A stretch of 64,000 nucleotides of DNA from Aquisalimonas sp007126095 (GCF_048323695.1 NZ_JBLWFT010000007.1:1-64000); one strand, 5' to 3'. Shown: positions 1-8,502, counted from the first letter of the stretch. A program made the numbers and translations. The notes: generated by a model from the sequence alone, not told the origin.

Positions 1-63
1 ATCAAAAACCAGCGCCCTTACGACCCCGCGTTGGCCTGACGGCCAACCGGCATGGGGGGCCCG

Positions 64-325
64 GGATGGCGGACCTGAAGGTCCGCCCTACGGGGTCTAC
101 CGCTTGACCCGCAAGACGGTATCTACGACGGCACCCGGGCAGCACCCGTAGGGTGGATCTCCAGATCCACCATCCGACGGCACCCGGGCAAGCACCCGTA
201 GGGTGGATCTCCAGATCCACCATCCGACGGCACCCCGGCAGCACCCGTAGGGTGGATCTTCAGATCCACCATCCGATGGCACCCGGGCGGCAACCGTAGG
301 GTGGATCTTCAGGTCCACCATCCGA
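64..325. repeat. Palindromic REP-like repeat cluster
   Basis: Four head-to-tail units of 49-50 bp lie at 129-177, 178-227, 228-276 and 277-325. Each contains a strong hairpin; in unit 1 the arm GGTGGATCT (152-160) pairs with AGATCCACC (163-171) around a 2-nt loop. A diverged copy in opposite orientation is at 64-93, with arms GGCGGACC (68-75) and GGTCCGCC (80-87). The changes in that copy are paired on both arms, so the hairpin is kept. This is the look of REP/BIME-type extragenic palindromes. There are no unique spacers of the CRISPR kind. Whether the element is mobilised by a RAYT transposase elsewhere in the genome cannot be seen here. Confidence 0.85.
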
Positions 326-361
326 CCTGAAACGCACGACCGCGTGTCGCTGCGACGCACC

Positions 362-389
362 AAAAAAAGCGCCCCGCGAGAGCGGGGCG
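362..389 (-). terminator. Intrinsic terminator, minus strand
   Basis: A perfect 8-bp GC stem (370-377 with 382-389) closes a GAGA/TCTC tetraloop. Read on the minus strand it is followed directly by seven T residues (complement of the A run 362-368). It would end a leftward transcript coming from about 390-500, where no ordinary gene is visible. It may therefore belong to a leader RNA or small RNA. Confidence 0.8.
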
Positions 390-468
390 TAAGGAGTCCG
401 TTCGATTAGGAGGAGAAGCATTGCTGGGCGGCATCCTGCCGCAATTGAAGCAAAGCAACCCCCGTGCC

Positions 469-493
469 ATGTTTTTAAGTGTATGTTTTTAAG
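469..493. repeat. AT-rich 11-bp direct repeat
   Basis: ATGTTTTTAAG occurs at 469-479 and again at 483-493, a 14-bp period, in otherwise GC-rich DNA. It lies between the minus-strand terminator and the start of the next plus-strand gene. It could be a tandem operator or UP-element-like promoter DNA for the leftward leader; its role is not known. Confidence 0.6.
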
Positions 494-675
494 AGCATAT
501 TCACGCATTCTGCTGATGCCTGTGAGGCTGTCGAGCACCACGTTGGGGCGCGAAGCGCACGACGTGCCCGATCCGGGAGCACGACCGACCTACAGATGAT
601 GCCCACGTTGTGACATGGATCACTGGTCGCGGTCGCCATCCATGGTTTCCTGACGCCATACCAAGGAGGTGAATC

Positions 676-882
676 ATGGCCGACGCATCCGCAATTGCGG
701 CAACCGCCACGACGATGAGTCAGACGCAGCTGCAGGTTGAAGCCGGAACCAGTGTCACGCGCAAGGCGATGGACGTGCACGAGTCCACCGCAATGCAGCT
801 GATCGACAACATCGACGCCGTCGGCAATGCGCCCAGCAACCCGGGAGACCGGGTCGGCGAAATGCTCGACACCCGCGCTTGA
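676..882 (+). CDS. YjfB family putative motility protein
   Basis: A 68-residue protein matching the general pattern of the YjfB family (annotated as putative motility proteins): a short Ala/Thr/Ser N-terminus, a Gln-rich MSQTQLQVEAGTSV segment (14-27), a helix with Ala-Met-Asp, and a C-terminal region ending near VGEMLDTRA. The start is fixed by a very strong Shine-Dalgarno AAGGAGG at 663-669, 6 nt before the ATG. It stands alone, with the LysR gene starting 67 bp later, and no flagellar genes are nearby. Molecular function is unknown for the family. Assignment is by pattern only. Confidence 0.7.
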   Translation: MADASAIAATATTMSQTQLQVEAGTSVTRKAMDVHESTAMQLIDNIDAVGNAPSNPGDRVGEMLDTRA

Positions 883-949
883 TGCCGGTCACTGGCGGTC
901 CGTCCGACTCGGGTGGTGCCACCGCCAGTCCTCTGTAACAATCCGGTCC

Positions 950-1873
950 ATGCATATCGAGCGCATGGACCTGAATCTCTTCGTGGTCTTCGAGGCCATC
1001 TACACCGAGGGTGGGATCACGGCCGCCAGCGGCAAGCTGCATCTTACCCAGCCGGCGGTGAGCCACGCCCTGGGGCGTCTCCGCGACATCTTCGGCGACC
1101 CGCTGTTCGAGCGCGAGGGGCGTCGCATGGTGCCTACGCCATTGGCGCGTAACCTCATCGGCCCTGTGCGCGAGGCGTTGCGGGGGCTGGAGATCGGGCT
1201 GGTGGAAGCGGACCGGTTCGATCCGGAATCCAGTGACCGACTCTTTACGCTCGGGGTTCGTGATGTGCTGGAGACGACGGTGCTACCGCCGCTCATGGCC
1301 CAGGTGCGGCGTGAGGCGCCCGGTGTGCGGGTGTCTGCTGTTCGTGCGGATCGGCGCGGTCTGGAGTCGGAACTGGCCGCCGGGTCGCTGGATGCCGCCG
1401 TGGATATCTGGCTGCCCCTGTCCGAGCGCGTATGCCACAAGCGCCTCGTGAGTAACCGGCTGGTGGTGCTGGTGCGGCATAATCACCCGATCGCCGACGG
1501 GCCCATGACGCTGGATACCTACCTGGCCCAGGATCACTTGGTGGCCAGTTCGCGCCGGGCCGGGCCGGGGGTCGAGGATGTGGAGCTGAGCCGGCTTGGC
1601 CTGCAGCGCACCATTCGCCTGCGCTGCCAGCACTACTTCGCCGCGTGTCGGGTCGTCAGCGAAACGGATCTGGTGCTGACCATCCCGGAGCGATACGCCC
1701 AAGTGGCCAATCAGGCATTCGGCAACCGTGTGCTGCCGCTACCCATGACCCTGCCGCAGCTGGACTCCTACCTGTACTGGCACGCCAACGTGGACTCGGA
1801 GCCGGCCAACCTGTGGCTGCGCCGGCACCTGGAGTCCATATTCGATGGTGCTAGACCATCTCCCGGGCACTGA
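950..1873 (+). CDS. LysR-family transcriptional regulator
   Basis: A 307-residue DNA-binding regulator. The N-terminal winged helix-turn-helix is clear: MDLNLFVVFEAIYTEGGI from residue 6, then LTQPAVSHALGRLRDIFGD. The MDLNL opening and the helix wording resemble the NodD/LeuO/NahR subgroup. The remaining 200 or so residues form the periplasmic-binding-like effector domain. I chose ATG 950; ATG 965 is an alternative, and the longer open frame from 827 adds residues unlike this family. Its 3' end overlaps the convergent helix-hairpin-helix gene by 23 bp. The target is not evident from the neighbours. Confidence 0.9.
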   Translation: MHIERMDLNLFVVFEAIYTEGGITAASGKLHLTQPAVSHALGRLRDIFGDPLFEREGRRMVPTPLARNLIGPVREALRGLEIGLVEADRFDPESSDRLFTLGVRDVLETTVLPPLMAQVRREAPGVRVSAVRADRRGLESELAAGSLDAAVDIWLPLSERVCHKRLVSNRLVVLVRHNHPIADGPMTLDTYLAQDHLVASSRRAGPGVEDVELSRLGLQRTIRLRCQHYFAACRVVSETDLVLTIPERYAQVANQAFGNRVLPLPMTLPQLDSYLYWHANVDSEPANLWLRRHLESIFDGARPSPGH

Positions 1874-2399
1874 CGGACCAGCCCTCGACCTTTTTCTCCG
1901 AGATGACCACCGACTGATCCCGCAGCTTCTGGGTTACGGCCTTGACGTTGGCTGCCGCCAGATCGTCGAAAGTGCGGATGCCGAGGTTCTGGAGCCGGGC
2001 GGCCATGGCCGGTCCGATGCCCTTGATGGCCGTCAGGTCGTCCACCGGTGCTTCTTCAGCCTTTGCCGCAGACGGCTTTGGGGCCTGTTCCTGAGCAGAT
2101 TCGGATTTCGCCTCTGGTTTCGGCTTCGGTTCCGGTGGTGCTTCGGGTTTGGCTTCCGCCTTCGGGTCCGCTTTCTGTTCAGGCGCCGGTTCCGGTTCTG
2201 GGGCCGGCTCCGGCTGCGCCGCCGCCGGCTGGGAGGCCGCAGCAGGCCGCACGTTAGCCCTGGATTCCTGGGCGGGTGGTGTCTCGGCTTCTGGTTTCTG
2301 GCCCTGAGAGGCGCTGTCCTCGCGCCGTGAGGCGTTATCGTCCCGGGGCAGCCACCAGAACAGCATGTCCATCCAGCGTTTGAAAAGATCCGGTCCCAT
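1851..2399 (-). CDS. Helix-hairpin-helix protein with Pro/Glu-rich linker
   Basis: A 182-residue protein in two parts. Residues 1-20 are hydrophobic and Trp-rich (MDMLFWWL). Residues 25-115 form a low-complexity Pro/Glu/Ala/Lys linker. Residues about 118-175 contain DLTAIKGIGPAMAARLQNLG, a helix-hairpin-helix of the kind found in DUF4332-like and other DNA-contacting proteins. The family's role is not established. A guess is nucleic-acid binding tethered near the membrane by the hydrophobic N-terminus. The gene converges on the LysR gene and shares 23 bp with it. Confidence 0.75.
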   Translation of the reverse strand: MGPDLFKRWMDMLFWWLPRDDNASRREDSASQGQKPEAETPPAQESRANVRPAAASQPAAAQPEPAPEPEPAPEQKADPKAEAKPEAPPEPKPKPEAKSESAQEQAPKPSAAKAEEAPVDDLTAIKGIGPAMAARLQNLGIRTFDDLAAANVKAVTQKLRDQSVVISEKKVEGWSVSAREMV

Positions 2400-2545
2400 A
2401 GTCAGGCTCCGTTGCAGCTCGCGGTCTGCGTTTGAAATTACGGCAGTGCATCATGCCGTCGCTTCATTCTTCCATACCTTATGGTAGAGGTCACGAACGG
2501 CGTGTGGCAGGCTCGCAGCATGGCGGGCGGAGAGCAGAGGGTGAT

Positions 2546-2911
2546 ATGGAGCGAACGGGATACCGGTTTGCCGCGGATGCAATCATGTGGAGTCACGCAG
2601 CGTTCGTGCTGTTTGCGCTGCTCGGCGCTCCGGTTGCCCTCCTGGGGACCGGTTGGCTGGTCCTGCATCTGGTGGTGCTCGCCTGGGCTGCGGGTATCAA
2701 CCTGGGCGGCTGTACCTGCCCGCTGACGCCCCTGGAAAACCGGTTTCGTGTCGCGGCCGGAGAGAGTGGTTACGGCGGAGGGTTCATCCAGCATTATCTG
2801 GAGAAATTCGGCTTGCAGGGGATGCCCCGCCGACAGCTGGAGGTGCGGGTCGCGTGGGCACTGCTGGCGTGGAACGCAGTACTTTACCTGGTGCTGTTCG
2901 CCCTTCGCTGA
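2546..2911 (+). CDS. DUF2784 family inner-membrane protein
   Basis: A 121-residue membrane protein with about three hydrophobic segments, NLGGCTCPLTPLENRF in the middle and a final helix ending LYLVLFALR. The CxCPLTPLEN motif and the GGFIQHYLE loop are typical of DUF2784. The ATG at 2546 has a GAGG-type ribosome site just upstream; the longer open frame from 2432 adds an unrelated Arg-rich stretch and was not used. Function is unknown for the family. The gene is monocistronic and faces the fadD-like gene across a hairpin. Confidence 0.8.
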   Translation: MERTGYRFAADAIMWSHAAFVLFALLGAPVALLGTGWLVLHLVVLAWAAGINLGGCTCPLTPLENRFRVAAGESGYGGGFIQHYLEKFGLQGMPRRQLEVRVAWALLAWNAVLYLVLFALR

Positions 2912-2915
2912 GAGG

Positions 2916-2944
2916 CCGGGTGCGGCAGCGGTTGCCGCACCCGG
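2916..2944. terminator. Bidirectional hairpin between convergent genes
   Basis: A perfect 12-bp stem, CCGGGTGCGGCA (2916-2927) with its complement (2933-2944), has a 5-nt loop. It sits between the DUF2784 stop at 2911 and the fadD-like stop at 2952. There is no T-run on either side, so it may need Rho or act as a 3'-end stabiliser. Confidence 0.6.
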
Positions 2945-2951
2945 ATCAGCT

Positions 2952-4712
2952 TTACGCCTTGCCCAGTTCCTTCAGTGCTTCCGCGCGCAGGTCCTTGCGC
3001 AGGACCTTGCCCACCGGTGTCAGCGGGATTTCTTCCCGGAACACGATCTGCTTGGGCACCTTGTAGCTGGTCAGCGACTGGCGGCAATGGTCACGGATAT
3101 CGTCCTCCGTGACGGACTCGTCGGCCTTGACCACGTAGGCGCGCACGGCCTCACCGGTTTCATCGTCCGGCACCCCGACGACGCCGACCTCGCGCACGCC
3201 CGGATGGCGGGCGATGACGTCTTCCACTTCGTTCGGGTAGACGTTGAAGCCGGAGACCAGGACCATGTCCTTCTTGCGGTCGACGATGTAGAAATAGCCG
3301 TCCTCGTCCATCTTCGCGATGTCACCGGTGAAGAACCAACCGTCATCCATGGCCTCGTCAGTGGCATCGGGGCGGTTCCAGTAGCCCTTCATTACCTGCG
3401 GTCCCTTGACCACCAGTTCGCCCGGTTCGCCCACCGGCATCGGGTTGCCGCCCTCGTCCACGATGCGGCACCAGGTACTGGCGTACGGAATGCCGATGCT
3501 GCCCATCTTGACCGGGCCGTTGAGCGGGTTGGTGGTGACGCCCGGGCTGGTCTCGGTCAGACCGTAGGCCTGGTAGATGGGTTGGCCCACCACCTCTTTC
3601 CAGCGTTCTGCAGTGGCGTCCTGCACGGCGGTGCCGCCGCCGATGGTGATCTCCAGGTTGCGCGGCGGCGCTTCCCGGAACCAGTCTTCGGCCAGCAGAC
3701 CGTTGAACAGCGTGTTCACGCCGGAGAAGAAACGGATGTCGTACTTCTCGAACGCCGGCTTGAGGTTGGCGACCGGTCGCGGCGAGGGAATCAGCACATT
3801 GTGGCCGCCGAGGCTGAAGAAGATGCCGCTAACACCCAGGGCGAAGATGTGGTACATGGGCAGCGCCGTCATCGCCACACGCTCTTCCGGCAGGCTGTTC
3901 TGCAGGTTGTTGTACGACTGCTGGATGTTGGAGATCAGGTTGCCGTGGGTCAGCATCGCGCCTTTCGAGCGTCCGGTGGTGCCGCCCGTGTACTGAAGCG
4001 CCAGCAGGTCGTCCTGGCTCACTTCGATGGTGTCCACCGACTTGCCGGCCGCCAGGTGTTTCGCGCCCAGCTCCAGTGCCTCGTTGATGGTGGTGGCGGG
4101 CACTTCGCATTTGGGCACCATCTTCTTCAGCTTCTGCACGGTCCGCACGATGAAGCGCCGCACAGTCGGGAAGAAGTCCGCCACGCTGTGGATGACCACC
4201 GTTTGAACCTGGCTCTTCGGCACCACCTGCGGCAGCTTGTCCGCGAACATGTCGATCATCAGAAGCACTTTCGCGCCCGAGTCATTCAGGGCGTGATCGA
4301 TCTCCGGCACGGTGTACAGCGGGTTGATGTTGACCAGAACGCAGCCTGCCTTGGCCGCGCCGAACATGAAGATCGGATAGGTGAGGCAGTTGGGGCTCTG
4401 GATCGCGACGCGGTCGCCCTTTTCCAGGCCCAGCTCGTAGCGCAGGTAGGCCGCGAACTGGTCCGACAGGGTGTCGACCTCCGCAAAGGTGAGCGTGCCC
4501 GTGGTGCCGGTGGGCAGACAGGTGGTGAATGCGGGCTTCTGCGCATGCTCGCGGCTTGCCTGGCGCACCATGTCACCAAAGCTCTTGTAGGGCAGGGCGT
4601 CCAGGTCGTTCTGGCTTTCTTCACCGTAGAACTTCAGCCAGGGCCGCGCGTCATAGGGTTCGAAGCTCGCACTGGTCTTGTTATTGCCGGGTTCCTGTGC
4701 CGAATCCGTCAT
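2952..4712 (-). CDS. fadD: Long-chain fatty acid--CoA ligase (FadD-like)
   Basis: A 586-residue AMP-forming acyl-CoA synthetase that activates fatty acids with ATP and CoA for beta-oxidation. Adenylate-forming signatures are present in order: the P-loop-like YTGGTTGRSKGAMLTHGN (near residue 215), YGLTETSP (near 350), the GELVVKGPQVMKGYW strand, DGWFFTGDIAKMDEDGYF, and the C-terminal PLTPVGKVLRKDLR with the catalytic Lys. The ATG at 4712 follows a GGAGGA site; a TTG 6 bp upstream is possible. It heads a minus-strand set with a thiolase and a fadB-like gene further upstream, which supports a fatty acid catabolic role. Confidence 0.93.
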   Translation of the reverse strand: MTDSAQEPGNNKTSASFEPYDARPWLKFYGEESQNDLDALPYKSFGDMVRQASREHAQKPAFTTCLPTGTTGTLTFAEVDTLSDQFAAYLRYELGLEKGDRVAIQSPNCLTYPIFMFGAAKAGCVLVNINPLYTVPEIDHALNDSGAKVLLMIDMFADKLPQVVPKSQVQTVVIHSVADFFPTVRRFIVRTVQKLKKMVPKCEVPATTINEALELGAKHLAAGKSVDTIEVSQDDLLALQYTGGTTGRSKGAMLTHGNLISNIQQSYNNLQNSLPEERVAMTALPMYHIFALGVSGIFFSLGGHNVLIPSPRPVANLKPAFEKYDIRFFSGVNTLFNGLLAEDWFREAPPRNLEITIGGGTAVQDATAERWKEVVGQPIYQAYGLTETSPGVTTNPLNGPVKMGSIGIPYASTWCRIVDEGGNPMPVGEPGELVVKGPQVMKGYWNRPDATDEAMDDGWFFTGDIAKMDEDGYFYIVDRKKDMVLVSGFNVYPNEVEDVIARHPGVREVGVVGVPDDETGEAVRAYVVKADESVTEDDIRDHCRQSLTSYKVPKQIVFREEIPLTPVGKVLRKDLRAEALKELGKA

Positions 4713-4939
4713 GGCCAATCTCCTCCGTTTGATCTTGTTATGGTGTCGTTGGTGCGATCATGCAGCCGCCTGCCGGTGGTGTCCATGGGCGCGTGGGGCG
4801 TGGACGAACCGACAGGATGGCCTCATTCCCGAGACAGGATAGCAGGATGGCGCGGGGCGGGTCTTCGCCGTGCCCGCGTCAGTCCTGGTCGGCCGCCGGG
4901 GCATCACCGCCGACGGCCGGTTCATGGCTGGAGCCGCCT

Positions 4940-6118
4940 TCAGGCGACCTCGAACAGCCCGGCTGCACCCATGCCGGTGCCCACGCACATGGTCACGACC
5001 ACGTACTTGACGTTCCGGCGCTTGCCCTCGATCAGGGCGTGGCCGACCAGGCGGGATCCCGTCAGGCCGTAGGGGTGGCCCACGGCGATGGAGCCGCCGT
5101 TGACGTTCAGGCGCTCGTCGGGGATGCCGAGCTTGTCGCGGCAGTACAGCACCTGTACCGCGAACGCCTCGTTCAGTTCCCACAGCCCGATGTCGTCCAC
5201 GCTGAGCCCGTGGCGCTTGAGCAGCTTGGGGATGGCGTAGACCGGGCCGATACCCATTTCGTCCGGCTCGCAGCCGGCCACCGCAAAGCCGCGGAAGATG
5301 CCCAGTGGGCTGAGGTTGCGCCGCTCCGCCTCTTTGGCCGACATCAGCACCTGGGCCGATGCGCCGTCGGAGAACTGGCTGGCGTTGCCTGCGGTGATGA
5401 CGCCACCCGGCATGGCCGAGCGGATGCCGCTGACGCCCTCGATGTTGGTGTCCGGGCGGATCCCCTCATCCTGGGAGACGGTGACTTCCTTGGTCATCAT
5501 CGCGCCCGTGGCCTTGTCGGCGGCGCCCATGACCGTCGTCATGGGCACGATCTCATCGTCGAACTTGCCCGCTTCGCGGGCGGCGGCGGCCCGCTGCTGG
5601 CTGCGCACGCCGTACTCGTCCTGGGCTTCCTTGGGGATGTTGTAGCGTTCGGCCACGGTTTCCGCCGTCTGCAGCATGCTCCAGTAGACTTCCGGCTTGT
5701 GCTTGGCGAGCCACTCTTCCTGCATGTAGTTGGTGTTTACGTCCGCCTGCACCGTGGAGATGGACTCCACGCCGCCCGCGACCATCACCGGCGCGTTGTC
5801 GACGATGATGTGCTGCGCCGCCATGGCCACTGCCTGCAGTCCCGAGGAGCAGAAGCGGTTGACCGTAACGCCCGCCACGCTCACGGGCAGGCCGGCACGC
5901 AGGGCGCCCATGCGGGCGACGTCGTTGCCGGTGGAGCCCTCGGGGAGGGCGCAGCCCATGATCACGTCGTCGATCTCGGCGCCGTCGACACCGGCGCGCT
6001 CCACGGCGTGCTGGATGGCGTGGCCGGCGAGCGTGGCGCCGTGGGTCAGGTTGAAGCTCCCGCGCCAGGATTTCGCCAGCGGCGTACGGGCAGTGGATAC
6101 GATGACTACGTCGTTCAT
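4940..6118 (-). CDS. fadA: Acetyl-CoA acyltransferase (thiolase)
   Basis: A 392-residue thiolase that cleaves 3-ketoacyl-CoA with CoA in the last step of beta-oxidation. The nucleophile Cys90 lies in NRFCSSGLQA, His348 in GGSIAVGHPYG, and the second active Cys378 in CVGTGMGAAG. Length is normal for the family. It lies 52 bp after the fadB-like gene on the same strand and is probably co-transcribed with it. The symbol is by role; the sequence alone cannot separate a degradative thiolase from a biosynthetic acetoacetyl-CoA thiolase, but the neighbours favour degradation. Confidence 0.92.
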   Translation of the reverse strand: MNDVVIVSTARTPLAKSWRGSFNLTHGATLAGHAIQHAVERAGVDGAEIDDVIMGCALPEGSTGNDVARMGALRAGLPVSVAGVTVNRFCSSGLQAVAMAAQHIIVDNAPVMVAGGVESISTVQADVNTNYMQEEWLAKHKPEVYWSMLQTAETVAERYNIPKEAQDEYGVRSQQRAAAAREAGKFDDEIVPMTTVMGAADKATGAMMTKEVTVSQDEGIRPDTNIEGVSGIRSAMPGGVITAGNASQFSDGASAQVLMSAKEAERRNLSPLGIFRGFAVAGCEPDEMGIGPVYAIPKLLKRHGLSVDDIGLWELNEAFAVQVLYCRDKLGIPDERLNVNGGSIAVGHPYGLTGSRLVGHALIEGKRRNVKYVVVTMCVGTGMGAAGLFEVA

Positions 6119-6170
6119 GTGTCTCTCCTGGTGTCAGCGGGCCCGCAATGGCGAGCCCCCTGTCGCGTAT

Positions 6171-8261
6171 TCAGTTGAACGTCTTGCCGTCGGCGGCGAG
6201 TTTCGTCAGCAGCGGCGCCGGTTCCCAGAAGCCCGGCTGGACGTTGGGATTGGCCCGGAACTGTTCCATGGCCCGCTCCACATTCATCAGCCCCACCTGG
6301 TCGGCGTAGTGCATGGGGCCGCCGCGGTGAACCGGGAAGCCGTAGCCGGTGAGGTAGACGATGTCGATGTCCGAGGCGCGCTGGGCGATGCCTTCCTCGA
6401 GGATGCGTGCCCCCTCGTTGACCAGGGCATAGATGCAGCGCTCCACAATCTCCTTGCTGCTGATCTTGCGCGGCGTAATGCCCATCTCCTTGCGGCATTC
6501 CTCGATGACGCGGTCGACTTCCGGGTCGTGCAGCGGGGAGCGGTTGCCCGGTTCGTAGCGGTAGAAGCCGGCGCCGGTCTTCTGACCGTAGCGGCCCATC
6601 TCGCACAGCCGGTCGGCGATGACCAGGCGCTTCATGTCCGGCTTCTCTTCGTACTGGCGCTTGCGGATGGCCCAGCCGATGTCGCCGCCGGCCAGGTCGG
6701 CCATGCGCAGCGGTCCCATCACGAAGCCGAACTTCTCGATGGCCTTGTCGATCTGCTGCGGCGTGGCGCCTTCCTCAAGCATGATCAGCGCTTCGCGCTG
6801 GTACGGCCCGACCATGCGGTTGCCGATGAAGCCGTCGCACACGCCGGAGACCACCGCGGTCTTCTTGATGGTCTTGCCGATCTTCATGACCGTGGCCATG
6901 ACGTCCTTCGACGTTTTGTCGCCGCGCACCACTTCCAGCAGCTTCATGACGTTCGCCGGGCTGAAGAAGTGCATGCCGACCACGTCTTCCGGGCGCTTCG
7001 TGAAGCCGGCAATCTTGTTCAGATCCAGGGTGGAGGTGTTGCTGGCGAGGATGGCGCCGGGCTTGCAGGTGGCGTCCAGCGTCTCGAACACTTTCTGTTT
7101 GACGCCCATGTCCTCGAACACCGCCTCGATGACGAGATCGACATCCTTATAAGCGTCGTAGTCGGTGGCCGTGTGCAGCAGGGCGAGCTTCTGCTCGGCA
7201 TCCTCCTGCTTCATCTTGCCCTTCTTGACGCGCCCCTCGTAGACGCTGCGGATGTGCGCCACGCCCTTGTCCAGGGACTCCTGCTTCATGTCCAGGATGG
7301 TCACGGGAATGCCGGCGTTGAGGAAGTTGATGGCAATGCCACTGCCCATGGTGCCGGCGCCGATGACGCCCACGTGCTTGATCTCGCGGCTGGGCGTGTC
7401 CTTACCGATGTCCGGGACCTTGGACGCCTCGCGCTCGGCGAAAAAGGCGTGGCGCAGGGCGGCGGATTCGGGGGTCTGCATCAGCTCGGCAAACAGCTGG
7501 CGCTCCTTCTGCAGGCCTTCATCGAAGGGCTTCTCCACGGCCGCGCGCACGGCTTCCAGGCACTTCAGCGGTGCCGGGTAGTTCTTCGCCATCTGGCTGA
7601 TGCCGTTGCGGGCGAACATGAAGAACGCCTCGGCCTTGGGGTGGGAGACGCGCATGTCGCGCACGCGTTTGAGGGGCTTGTTCTGCTTGACCACCTGACT
7701 GGCCAGGGCCGTGGCGTCGGCTTCCAGATCGCCTTCGCTGTACTGGTCGAACAGGGCACTGCCCTGGAACATCTTCGCCGGCACGGTGGTGCCGGAGACG
7801 ATCAGGTTCAGCGCATGCTCCACGCCGACCACGCGGGGCAGACGCTGGGTGCCGCCGGCGCCGGGCAGCAGGCCGAGCTTGACTTCCGGAAGGGCGACGC
7901 TCGCGTTCGGTGTGGCGACGCGGTAGTGGCAGCCCAGGGCCAGTTCCAGTCCGCCGCCCATGCAGTTGCCGTCCACCGCGGCCACAACCGGCTTGCTGCT
8001 GGTCTCGATGACGTTGATCACTGTGGGCAGGCTGGGTTCGGCCATCATCTTCGGCGTGCCGAATTCACGGATGTCCGCACCGCCGGAGAAGGTGCCGTTG
8101 GCGCCGGTGATCACCACGGCCTTGATGGCGTCGTCCCCTTCCGCCTTGCGGATGCCGTCGACAATGCCGCGCCGCAGATCGTAACCGAGGCCGTTGACCG
8201 GCGGGTTGTCGAGGCGAATGAGGGCAATCTCGCCTTTGACTTCGTAATGGGCTGTGCTCAT
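6171..8261 (-). CDS. fadB: Multifunctional enoyl-CoA hydratase / 3-hydroxyacyl-CoA dehydrogenase
   Basis: A 696-residue fusion. The N-terminal crotonase domain (1-190) carries GTFSGGADIREF, GGGLELALGC and LPEVKLGLLPGAGGTQRLPR, which hold the oxyanion site and catalytic Glu residues. The NAD-binding Rossmann part begins at GVIGAGTMGSGIAINFLNAG (near 300), followed by DLVIEAVFED, ASNTSTL and GMHFFSPANVMKLLEVV with the catalytic His. Two C-terminal dehydrogenase domains follow. It performs steps two and three of beta-oxidation and would work with the thiolase just downstream. It is a little shorter than E. coli FadB. The promoter region is shared with a divergent tetR gene. Confidence 0.93.
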   Translation of the reverse strand: MSTAHYEVKGEIALIRLDNPPVNGLGYDLRRGIVDGIRKAEGDDAIKAVVITGANGTFSGGADIREFGTPKMMAEPSLPTVINVIETSSKPVVAAVDGNCMGGGLELALGCHYRVATPNASVALPEVKLGLLPGAGGTQRLPRVVGVEHALNLIVSGTTVPAKMFQGSALFDQYSEGDLEADATALASQVVKQNKPLKRVRDMRVSHPKAEAFFMFARNGISQMAKNYPAPLKCLEAVRAAVEKPFDEGLQKERQLFAELMQTPESAALRHAFFAEREASKVPDIGKDTPSREIKHVGVIGAGTMGSGIAINFLNAGIPVTILDMKQESLDKGVAHIRSVYEGRVKKGKMKQEDAEQKLALLHTATDYDAYKDVDLVIEAVFEDMGVKQKVFETLDATCKPGAILASNTSTLDLNKIAGFTKRPEDVVGMHFFSPANVMKLLEVVRGDKTSKDVMATVMKIGKTIKKTAVVSGVCDGFIGNRMVGPYQREALIMLEEGATPQQIDKAIEKFGFVMGPLRMADLAGGDIGWAIRKRQYEEKPDMKRLVIADRLCEMGRYGQKTGAGFYRYEPGNRSPLHDPEVDRVIEECRKEMGITPRKISSKEIVERCIYALVNEGARILEEGIAQRASDIDIVYLTGYGFPVHRGGPMHYADQVGLMNVERAMEQFRANPNVQPGFWEPAPLLTKLAADGKTFN

Positions 8262-8427
8262 GTCATCTCCTGACTTGCTTAACAGGACGCCGGCCGCCTT
8301 CGGGACGGTGCGCCGGCTGCTCCGGAACAGGTTGTTTGCGAAAACCGCCGGCGCCAGCGCTGGCCGGCCGCCGGTGACGGTGAGCGGCGCGCTTTGCGGG
8401 TGGCGTGCGGGCGGTTCTTTTATGCCA

Positions 8428-8441
8428 ATACACTAGTGTAT
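8428..8441. promoter_or_regulatory. Perfect 14-bp palindrome, likely TetR operator
   Basis: ATACACTAGTGTAT is a perfect dyad in the 241-bp gap between the fadB-like gene (start 8261) and the divergent TetR gene (start 8503). TetR-family repressors usually bind such dyads at their own divergent promoter. The TetR protein is therefore the likely ligand, and the fatty acid genes a likely target. Confidence 0.65.
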
Positions 8442-8502
8442 GGTGACTGGAACGGTAGTTCATGTTCTGCAGGGGCGTCAATGCTTCAAGGTGAGGTAGG
8501 AA

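Noticed and set aside
129..325. Possible CRISPR array
   Set aside because: Units are contiguous, with no unique spacers between repeats, and no cas genes are present; it is a palindromic tandem repeat.
421..492. Plus-strand 23-codon peptide starting TTG 421 after an AGGAGGAG stretch
   Set aside because: No similarity or conservation evidence, and the purine-rich stretch is the complement of the Leu codon run on the other strand.
4713..4939. Small gene between the thiolase and fadD-like genes
   Set aside because: Frames on both strands are Arg/Pro/Gly-rich without a ribosome site or recognisable motif.
2748..5072. Long plus-strand open frame of 774 codons
   Set aside because: It is antisense to the clearly homologous fadD-like gene and has the His/Val/Ala-rich look of high-GC antisense frames.
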